From JBFGCT01 sp041581055 (GTDB lineage Bacteria > Actinomycetota > Acidimicrobiia > Acidimicrobiales > Ilumatobacteraceae): a stretch of 9,578 bases of DNA. Where the stretch lies: assembly GCA_041581055.1 (NCBI GenBank), contig JBFGCT010000163.1:1-9578 (forward strand), read 5' to 3'. The notes under the pieces were generated by a model. That model was given only the letters and a program-made list of their open reading frames with translations, was not told the DNA's origin and did not search any database. Both the position numbers and the translations under genes were made by a program. Of the stretch, positions 4,758 through 9,578 are shown piece after piece (position 1 is the stretch's first letter; each line of letters starts with the position of its first letter).

Positions 4758-6473
4758 GTGCAGGAGCCGCTGACCACCGAACAGGGCAGGATCCGAGCGC
4801 TGCTCGACAGCGCGGCAACGGCCCGCAGCGCCGACCCCGCCGCGGCGCGGTCGCTGGTGCTCGACGCGCGCGTCCTTGCCCGGGCGGCCGGACTGCGCGG
4901 CGACGAGGCGGAGGCGCTGTACCAGCTCGCGTCGCTCGCCCATCACGAGGGGCGGCCCGACGACGCCTTCGCATTGGCGTCGGAGACCGTGCAACTCGTC
5001 GAGGGTGACGAACCGTCGCTCACACTGGCGTGGGCGCTCCACCTGATCGGCGTCATCTACTACCAGGCGAGCAACTTCGCCGACGCGCTGGAGCACAGCC
5101 TGCACGCGCTGCAGGTCTACCGAGCCACCGACCGGCAGATCGACGAGGGCAAGATCCTGCACACGATCGCCGCCGTGTATCAGTCGATGGGCGACTACGA
5201 CCGGGCGATCACGACCTACGAGAGCGCGCTGGCGATCAACGAGCCGATGGGCCGCCGCGATCTCGACGCGATGGTGCTCGGCAATCTGGCCCGCGTCCGC
5301 GGGCGGCGAGGCGAGTACCTGCCCGCCGTCAGCCTCGGCCGCCAGGCGGTGGAGGCGGCCCGCGAACACGCGCCGTCACTGGTCGGCGGGTTGCTGGCCG
5401 ACCTCGCCGAGGCGTACGTCGGTCTCGCCGACCACGCCAGCGCGGCGCAGTGCTTCGCCGAGGCGCGGGCCGACTGGGAACGGCGGGTCGTCGCCGGCGC
5501 CGAGCTGCCGCCCGGCGACCAACTCGGGGTGATGCTGGCCGAGGGCCGCGTCGCGTTGCGCAGCGGTCAGGTCGAGGACGCGATCGCCGCGCTGGCCGCC
5601 GCCCTCGACCTCGCCGACCGGACCGATCAGCGCGAGCTCGAACTGGAGATCCACGATCTGCTGGCCACGGCGTACAAGCAGGCGGGCCGCTTCCACGAGG
5701 CGCTCTCGCATCGCGAGCGGTACGTCGCGCTGCACCGGGAGATCTTCACCGACGCCGCCGACCTCCGGCTCCGCACGCTCCAGGTGGCCCACGACAACCA
5801 GACCGCCCGCAACCGCGCCGAGATCACCCGGCTCAAGTCGTCCGAGCTGGTCGCCGGCTTCGCCGCCGAGCACGCCGACGTCGACGCCTACCACCTGGAG
5901 GCGTTCGAGCGGCTCGCCGCGCTCGCCGAGTTCCGCGGTGGGAACACGACCAAGCACACGAGCGCCGTCGGCGACCTGGCGGCCGAGATCGGCCACGCGA
6001 TCGGCCAGCCGCCGGAGTGGTGTGAGCGCCTCCGACTGGCGGCCCGCCTGCACGACATCGGCAAGGTGGCGATCAACGACTCCGTGCTCCTGAAGCCCGG
6101 CCCGCTGACGGTCGAGGAGTTCGAGGAGGTCAAGCAGCACACCGTGTTCGGCCGGCGGCTGCTGTCGGGCGTGTCGACCGAGCTGTTCGCGCTCGCCGCC
6201 GAGGCGGCCTGGTCCCATCACGAGTGGTGGGACGGGTCCGGCTACCCCAACAGCCTCAGCGGTGAGGCGATCCCCCTGTCCGGGCGCATCGTCGCGATCG
6301 CCGACGTCTACGACTCGCTCGCCACCCGGAAGATCTACAAGCGGGAGTGGAGCATCGCCGAGGCGGTGCGCTTCGTGACGTCCGGGAGCGGATCGCAGTT
6401 CCAGCCCGAACTGACCGCGGCGTTCGGCAAGGTGATGGTCGCCCGGCATCCGGAGATCGCCGGCGACCTGTAG
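4758..6473 (+). CDS. TPR-repeat HD-GYP domain protein (putative cyclic-di-nucleotide phosphodiesterase)
   Basis: 571 residues from GTG 4758. Residues about 20-325 are tetratricopeptide repeats, for example LAWALHLIGVIYYQASNFADALEHSLHALQVY and ILHTIAAVYQSMGDYDRAITTYESALAI. Residues about 325-390 are a charged linker helix (LQVAHDNQTARNRAEITRLKSSELVAGFAAEHADVDAYHLEAFERLAALAEF). Residues about 390-571 are an HD-GYP domain: HDIGKVAINDSVLLKPGPLT (His432, Asp433), His461, HHEWWDGSGYP (His487, His488, GYP 495-497) and RIVAIADVYDSLA (Asp516). Active HD-GYP enzymes hydrolyse c-di-GMP. Two residues depart from the usual pattern: Asn396 where a metal-ligand Glu often sits four residues before His400, and IND for IPD after HDIGK. 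There is no membrane segment or GGDEF domain, so it should be a cytosolic signalling protein whose TPR part senses or docks a partner. It is divergent from the M48 protease and convergent with tetR (18 bp). Confidence 0.93.
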   Translation: MQEPLTTEQGRIRALLDSAATARSADPAAARSLVLDARVLARAAGLRGDEAEALYQLASLAHHEGRPDDAFALASETVQLVEGDEPSLTLAWALHLIGVIYYQASNFADALEHSLHALQVYRATDRQIDEGKILHTIAAVYQSMGDYDRAITTYESALAINEPMGRRDLDAMVLGNLARVRGRRGEYLPAVSLGRQAVEAAREHAPSLVGGLLADLAEAYVGLADHASAAQCFAEARADWERRVVAGAELPPGDQLGVMLAEGRVALRSGQVEDAIAALAAALDLADRTDQRELELEIHDLLATAYKQAGRFHEALSHRERYVALHREIFTDAADLRLRTLQVAHDNQTARNRAEITRLKSSELVAGFAAEHADVDAYHLEAFERLAALAEFRGGNTTKHTSAVGDLAAEIGHAIGQPPEWCERLRLAARLHDIGKVAINDSVLLKPGPLTVEEFEEVKQHTVFGRRLLSGVSTELFALAAEAAWSHHEWWDGSGYPNSLSGEAIPLSGRIVAIADVYDSLATRKIYKREWSIAEAVRFVTSGSGSQFQPELTAAFGKVMVARHPEIAGDL

Positions 6474-6491
6474 GGGTCGCGTCGCCCGAGG

Positions 6492-7127
6492 TCAGCTCGG
6501 CGCCAGCGCCGCCGTCACCCAGCCGCTGACGAACGCCGCGAGCTCGTCGACCGCCACGTCGCCGAGACGCCCGCTGCGGAACGCGTTGGAGAACGACGAC
6601 ACCGCGCCGAGCACGCCGACCGCGAGCAGGTCGGGATCACCGGCCCGGACAGCGCCGGCGTGTTGCGCCTCGGCGATCAGCGGCCGCAGGTCGGCGAGGT
6701 ACACGCCTGGCCCCTCGGCCAACAGCGCGGCCATGTCGGGGTCGGCTCGCTCGACGTCGAGGAGCGCGAAGTACGCGGCCTGCTCGGCCATGAAGCGCAC
6801 GCTGGCCGCGACGCCCTGGCCGATCCGCTCGAGCGTCGTCGCCGCCGGGTCCATCGCCGCCGCCTGCGCTCGCCGCAGGCGGCCGCGCATCGTCCGCACC
6901 AGTTCGGCAAAGAGCTCCTGCTTGGTCGGGAAGTACCAGTAGAACAAGCCCTTCGCGACGCCGGACGCCGCACAGATGTCGGCGATCCGAGTCGCCGCGT
7001 AGCCGCGCTCGGCGAACAGTGCGGCGGCGGCGTCGAGCAACTGTCGCTTGCGCTCGAGGCCGTGTTCGGTGTGGCGGCGCTCGTCGCCCGTCGCCCGCGC
7101 CGCCCGGCTGTCGATCGACTCGGCCAC
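6492..7127 (-). CDS. TetR-family transcriptional repressor
   Basis: 211 residues from GTG 7127. The DNA-binding region is classic: RKRQLLDAAAALFAERGYAATRIADICAASGVAKGLFYWYFPTKQELFAELV (about 27-77), with the helix-turn-helix at about 46-66. Residues 80-211 are a helical ligand/dimer domain that does not name a ligand. GTG 7127 is chosen because a promoter with TTGACC, a 17-bp spacer and TGTACT ends 6 nt before it, so the transcript would be leaderless; no Shine-Dalgarno is present. The -35 lies inside a perfect 18-bp palindrome (7146-7163), which points to autorepression. The divergent neighbour is a ferredoxin, the likely co-regulated gene. In actinobacteria such pairs often accompany cytochrome P450 or lipid degradation genes, but none is in this window. 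Confidence 0.93.
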   Translation of the reverse strand: MAESIDSRAARATGDERRHTEHGLERKRQLLDAAAALFAERGYAATRIADICAASGVAKGLFYWYFPTKQELFAELVRTMRGRLRRAQAAAMDPAATTLERIGQGVAASVRFMAEQAAYFALLDVERADPDMAALLAEGPGVYLADLRPLIAEAQHAGAVRAGDPDLLAVGVLGAVSSFSNAFRSGRLGDVAVDELAAFVSGWVTAALAPS

Positions 7128-7133
7128 GGGGCC

Positions 7134-7162
7134 AGTACACCGGATCTTGACCGGCCGGTCAA
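7134..7162 (-). promoter_or_regulatory. Promoter of the tetR gene
   Basis: On the minus strand, TTGACC (7162-7157) is followed by a 17-bp spacer and TGTACT (7139-7134), then six bases and GTG 7127. The spacing is ideal for a housekeeping sigma factor and puts the transcription start at or next to the GTG, implying a leaderless mRNA. Confidence 0.6.
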
Positions 7163-7163
7163 G
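7146..7163. promoter_or_regulatory. Perfect 18-bp palindrome, candidate TetR operator
   Basis: CTTGACCGGCCGGTCAAG is a perfect inverted repeat with no central gap, in the 71-bp region between the tetR and ferredoxin starts. Size, symmetry and position are typical of TetR-family operators. It contains the tetR -35 box and lies about 21 bp upstream of the ferredoxin -10, so one dimer pair could affect both genes. Binding by this TetR is inference. Confidence 0.72.
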
Positions 7164-7184
7164 GCCGCCGCCGGAGGCGCGTCG

Positions 7185-7190
7185 TAGACT
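7185..7190 (+). promoter_or_regulatory. Candidate -10 (TAGACT) of the ferredoxin gene
   Basis: TAGACT fits TANNNT and lies 8 nt before ATG 7199, which has no Shine-Dalgarno. This suggests a leaderless or near-leaderless start. No -35 is visible at 17 bp; that position overlaps the right edge of the palindrome. The stretch AGACTCGTCGC (7186-7196) recurs exactly before the thioesterase GTG on the other strand. Confidence 0.5.
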
Positions 7191-7198
7191 CGTCGCCG

Positions 7199-7510
7199 AT
7201 GTCTGCCAGCCGCGAGGAGCGGATCGCCAGCCGAACCCGCAGCCCGAAGTGGCAGAACCTCCCGCTGCGCATCGACATGTCCGAGTGCATCAACTGCGAC
7301 GCCTGCCTTCGGCACTGCCCGCCGCACTTCGGCGCGATCTTCAACCACGGCGCCGACGTGATCATCATCCCCGAGCTGTGCAGCGGCTGCGACAAGTGCC
7401 TGCCGGTCTGCCCGGTCGACTGCATCTATCCCGACCCGACATGGGCCTCGACACCGGCGCCGGAGGACTGGTGGGACGAGCCGCTCGGCCCCGACGACCC
7501 CTACCGCTGA
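7199..7510 (+). CDS. Ferredoxin, 2x[4Fe-4S], 8-Cys type
   Basis: 103 residues. Two complete CxxCxxCxxxCP motifs are present: Cys30, Cys33, Cys36, Cys40 (CINCDACLRHCPP) and Cys61, Cys64, Cys67, Cys71 (CSGCDKCLPVCPVDCIYP). A ninth cysteine, Cys75, follows the second motif, as in many CPVDC ferredoxins. The N-terminal 22 residues are basic (REERIASRTRSPKWQ) and the C-terminus is acidic and Trp-rich (PEDWWDEPLGPDDPYR), both outside the ferredoxin core and possibly partner-docking. It should be a soluble low-potential electron carrier; its redox partner is not encoded here. It is divergent from tetR and probably under its control. The next gene starts 99 bp downstream and may have its own promoter. 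Confidence 0.93.
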   Translation: MSASREERIASRTRSPKWQNLPLRIDMSECINCDACLRHCPPHFGAIFNHGADVIIIPELCSGCDKCLPVCPVDCIYPDPTWASTPAPEDWWDEPLGPDDPYR

Positions 7511-7560
7511 CCGCACCGCCAGCGACGTGCCGGTCCGCGGCGGAACTTCCCGACAAATCT

Positions 7561-7577
7561 GGGGCGGCCTGTGCCCC
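7561..7577 (+). terminator. Weak hairpin between ferredoxin and esterase genes
   Basis: GGGGC-(7-nt loop)-GCCCC forms a 5-bp all-GC stem 50 bp after the ferredoxin stop. There is no U-tract, so it is at best a weak or factor-assisted terminator; in DNA of this GC content it may be chance. Confidence 0.2.
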
Positions 7578-7595
7578 GACACGACGCCCAGCGGC

Positions 7596-7601
7596 TAGAA
7601 C
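7596..7601 (+). promoter_or_regulatory. Candidate -10 (TAGAAC) of the esterase gene
   Basis: TAGAAC lies 8 nt before ATG 7610, the same geometry as TAGACT before the ferredoxin ATG. It is a weaker match (no final T), and no clear -35 or Shine-Dalgarno is present. Confidence 0.3.
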
Positions 7602-7609
7602 GGTGCCCC

Positions 7610-8374
7610 ATGACGGACACTGAGCTCATCCCGGGAGCGGAGCCCATCTCGCGCGAGGGGACGACGACGGCCGGCGTCCTCGTGCTGCACGGCTTCACCG
7701 GGAACCCGTCCTCGGTCCGGCTGCAGGCCGAGGCGATGGTCGCCGAGGGCCACCACGTCGAATCGCCGCGGCTGCCGGGGCACGGCACGACGATCGACGA
7801 CATGATCACGACCGGTTGGGCGGATTGGTCGGCGGCGGCGCTGGACGCCCACGACCGCCTCGCCGAACGGTCCGACCGGATCGTGGTCATGGGGCTGAGC
7901 ATGGGCGGCACGCTGGCGCTGTACACGGCGCTCAACCGGCCGTCGATCAGCGGTGTCATCTGCGTCAACCCCGCCACCCTCCCGCAGCCCGACGACGTCG
8001 TGACCATGGTGCGCGAGATGATCGACGACGGCACGCATGTGGTGCCGGGCGTCGGTTCCGACGTCGCCGATCCGGAGGCGGTCGAGGTCGCCTACGAGGG
8101 CACGCCGCTCGTGCCGCTGCTCTCCTTGAACGACGACGGCCTGGCCCCGATCGCCGACCGCTACGGCGAGTTGAAGATGCCGCTGCGGCTGTTCACGTCA
8201 CGGCAGGACCACGTCGTCGAACCGGCCAACAGCGAACACCTCGCGGCGACGTACGGCGGAGCGGTCGAACACACGTGGCTCGATCGCAGCTACCACGTCG
8301 CCACCCAGGACTTCGATCGCGGCCTGATCATCGACGAGAGCGTGGCGTTCGTCGCCCGCGTGACGAGCCGGTGA
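7610..8374 (+). CDS. Alpha/beta-hydrolase carboxylesterase (Est30 / monoacylglycerol lipase-like)
   Basis: 254 residues from ATG 7610. VLVLHGFTGNPSS (23-35) supplies the oxyanion HGF motif, and ESPRLPGHGTTIDDM is typical of Est30-type esterases. IVVMGLSMGGTLAL (91-104) holds the nucleophile Ser97 in GLSMG. PLRLFTSRQDHVVEPANSEHL gives Asp200, and LDRSYHVATQDFDRGLI gives His229. The triad spacing and total length match G. stearothermophilus Est30. It should hydrolyse short to medium carboxyl or monoacylglycerol esters in the cytosol; there is no signal peptide. The in-frame GTG 7571 would add 13 residues without family similarity. Its stop overlaps the lgt GTG by 4 bp (GTGA), so the two are probably translationally coupled. 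Confidence 0.93.
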   Translation: MTDTELIPGAEPISREGTTTAGVLVLHGFTGNPSSVRLQAEAMVAEGHHVESPRLPGHGTTIDDMITTGWADWSAAALDAHDRLAERSDRIVVMGLSMGGTLALYTALNRPSISGVICVNPATLPQPDDVVTMVREMIDDGTHVVPGVGSDVADPEAVEVAYEGTPLVPLLSLNDDGLAPIADRYGELKMPLRLFTSRQDHVVEPANSEHLAATYGGAVEHTWLDRSYHVATQDFDRGLIIDESVAFVARVTSR

Positions 8375-9578
8375 CCGCGTTGTCCGCGATGACCGCCAGC
8401 ATCCCGAGCCCCTCGTTCAACTCGATCGACATCGGGCCCCTCAGCCTGAACATCTACGGGCTGTGCATCGCCCTTGGCGTCGTCGCCGCGGTGTGGATGT
8501 TCGGTCGCCGCCTCGAGGAGCGGGGGGCCGGCACCAGGGACGACGCGAGCGCCATCGGGGTCGTCGCCGTGCTCGCCGGCGTGATCGGCGCCCGGCTCTA
8601 CCACGTGGTGACCGACTGGGAACGGTTCGACGGCAACCTCGCCGCCATCCCGAAGCTCTGGGAGGGCGGTCTCGGCATCCCCGGCGGGCTGTTGCTCGGT
8701 ATCCCGGTCGGGCTCTGGATGTCCAAACGCCACGGCATCACGTACGCCGTGGCCGCGACGTGTGCCGCGCCGGCGATTCCGCTGGCACAGGCGATCGGCC
8801 GCTGGGGCAACTACTTCAACCAGGAGCTCTACGGTCGGGCGACCGACCTGCCGTGGGCGCTGGAGATCGACGCCGAGCACGCGCCCGCGTTCGCCGCGGG
8901 AACCACGTTCCACCCGACGTTCCTCTACGAGTCGCTGTGGAGCCTGGCGCTCGTGTTCGTGCTGCTGTGGATCGACCGGCGATACCGCCCGCCGGACGGG
9001 CAGCTGATGTTCTTGTACCTGATCGGATACGGCATCGGGCGGTTCTGGATCGAGGGGCTGCGCATCGACCAGGCCGACGAGCTCGGCGGCCTGCGCTGGA
9101 ACCAGTGGGTGGCGCTCGCCGCGGTGATCGGCGGACTCGTCGCGCTCGCCGTCTGGCCCGACCGTTCGGCGGCCGACGACGAGGAACCCGACGAGGAACC
9201 CGACGACGAGGAACCCGACGACGAGGAACCCGACGAGGAACCCGACGACGAGGAACCCGACGACGAACCCGACGACGAACCCGACGACGAGGAACCCGAC
9301 GACGAACCCGACGACGAACCCGACGACGAGGAACCCGACGACGTGCTCCGCGGCGGCCTCGACGACGATCTGGTCGAGGAACCCGGCGCCGACGGCGAAC
9401 CAGACGGATCCCAGGTCTCCACCGACGCCGAACGCGCCGAGGACGATGGCGAACGCGCCGACGACGAGGACGACACCGCCGACGAGGACGATGGCGAACG
9501 CGCCGACGACGAGGACGACACCGCCGACGAGGACGATGGCGAACGCGACGAGGACGATGGCGAACGCGCCGACGACGA
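8371..9578 (+). CDS. lgt: Prolipoprotein diacylglyceryl transferase with long acidic C-terminal tail (partial, runs off right edge)
   Basis: Open from GTG 8371 to the edge, 402 complete codons. ATG 8389 is the alternative start. It transfers diacylglycerol from phosphatidylglycerol to the lipobox cysteine of prelipoproteins in the cytoplasmic membrane. The membrane core is residues about 1-268. It includes IYGLCIALGVVAAVWMF, EGGLGIPGGLLLGIPVGL, the Lgt signature GRWGNYFNQELYG (143-155), HPTFLYESLW, YGIGRFWIEGLRIDQ, and a last segment WVALAAVIGGLVALAVW. The E. coli active-site His in the HGGL segment is replaced here by Pro (GIPGGL); actinobacterial Lgts often carry another residue there. From residue 269 the protein is a hydrophilic tail of at least 134 residues made of two acidic repeat blocks, unlike the short end of E. 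coli Lgt. Long tails are known in some actinobacterial Lgts. The tail is probably cytoplasmic; its role is unknown. Confidence 0.93.
   Translation, partial: MTALSAMTASIPSPSFNSIDIGPLSLNIYGLCIALGVVAAVWMFGRRLEERGAGTRDDASAIGVVAVLAGVIGARLYHVVTDWERFDGNLAAIPKLWEGGLGIPGGLLLGIPVGLWMSKRHGITYAVAATCAAPAIPLAQAIGRWGNYFNQELYGRATDLPWALEIDAEHAPAFAAGTTFHPTFLYESLWSLALVFVLLWIDRRYRPPDGQLMFLYLIGYGIGRFWIEGLRIDQADELGGLRWNQWVALAAVIGGLVALAVWPDRSAADDEEPDEEPDDEEPDDEEPDEEPDDEEPDDEPDDEPDDEEPDDEPDDEPDDEEPDDVLRGGLDDDLVEEPGADGEPDGSQVSTDAERAEDDGERADDEDDTADEDDGERADDEDDTADEDDGERDEDDGERADD
9175..9342 (+). repeat. Acidic EPD repeat block in the Lgt tail
   Basis: 168 bp, 56 codons, using only Asp, Glu and Pro: twelve EPD units separated by D, DD, DE or DDE. 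It is encoded by varied tandem arrangements of GACGAC, GAGGAA and CCCGAC, in units of 9, 12 or 15 bp. The antisense strand shows a long Ser/Gly-rich open frame that is purely a shadow. Such short-unit coding repeats are prone to length change by slippage. Confidence 0.95.
9439..9578 (+). repeat. 45-bp tandem repeats (EDDGERADDEDDTAD) in the Lgt tail
   Basis: Two 45-bp units (9439-9483, 9484-9528) encode EDDGERADDEDDTAD. A 21-bp short unit follows (9529-9549, EDDGERD), then a fourth unit cut by the window edge (9550 on). Seen another way, the 21 bp at 9526-9546 are repeated exactly at 9547-9567. All changes keep the frame. Between the two blocks, residues 325-356 (VLRGGLDDDLVEEPGADGEPDG...) are non-repetitive. 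Confidence 0.93.

Noticed and set aside
4687..4773. 28-codon open frame (ATG 4687) overlapping the HD-GYP start, a possible leader peptide
   Set aside because: AGGAGG abuts the ATG with no spacer, composition is Arg-rich shadow-like, and no attenuator structure is seen.
5376..6449. 357-residue minus-strand open frame
   Set aside because: It is the complement of the TPR/HD-GYP gene, whose domains and active-site motifs are unmistakable.
6486..6500. CCGAG-GTCAG-CTCGG hairpin at the HD-GYP/tetR convergent junction as terminator
   Set aside because: Five-bp stem with no T-tract, overlapping the tetR stop; short GC stems like this are expected by chance here.
7199..8374. Ferredoxin plus hydrolase as a xenobiotic or P450 degradation operon under TetR
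   Set aside because: No P450, reductase or other catabolic enzyme is present, a 99-bp gap with its own candidate -10 separates them, and the hydrolase pairs more closely with lgt.
8925..9521. Ser/Gly-rich minus-strand open frame resembling a secreted repeat protein
   Set aside because: It is the exact complement of the Asp/Glu/Pro tail of Lgt; the plus-strand frame is continuous with the Lgt core.

Overview
High-GC chromosomal DNA, most likely from an actinobacterium. The evidence is strong G/C preference at third codon positions, a SARP/BTAD regulator, a TetR regulator beside a ferredoxin, and several starts that carry a TAGACT-like -10 hexamer instead of a Shine-Dalgarno. An acidimicrobial lineage (Ilumatobacter-like) would fit, but that is inference. 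I see no rRNA, tRNA, transposase, integrase, phage gene or CRISPR array, and no intergenic stretch over 160 bases.

Layout: (1) 1-643, minus, a single-pass membrane protein cut by the left edge, whose outer part is made of 38-residue tandem repeats. (2) 799-1575, plus, a minimal SARP-type activator, then 1628-2308, plus, a CDGSH / 4Fe-4S / CDGSH iron-sulfur protein. (3) 2325-2663, minus, a small unknown protein, downstream of a hotdog thioesterase (2740-3189, minus). (4) 3236-3700, plus, YbaK-type Cys-tRNA(Pro) deacylase, divergent from the thioesterase over 46 bp. (5) 3707-4600, minus, an M48 membrane metalloprotease, divergent from a TPR/HD-GYP signalling protein (4758-6473, plus). (6) 6492-7127, minus, TetR regulator, divergent from an 8-cysteine ferredoxin (7199-7510, plus) across a perfect 18-bp palindrome. 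(7) 7610-8374, plus, an Est30-like carboxylesterase, overlapping by 4 bp a prolipoprotein diacylglyceryl transferase (lgt, from 8371) that runs off the right edge inside a very long acidic repeat tail.

How the genes relate: most look like independent housekeeping or regulatory units on alternating strands, with convergent ends only 6-18 bp apart. The clearest regulatory unit is TetR/ferredoxin. The esterase-lgt pair is probably one transcript. The HD-GYP gene has a good Shine-Dalgarno and a candidate sigma-28/WhiG-type promoter.

I do not see a convincing new multi-gene system. The most unusual items are the two repeat-built proteins at the window edges (each with an irregular repeat unit), the HD-GYP metal-site substitution, the candidate WhiG/FliA promoter, and the TetR operator built into its own -35 box.
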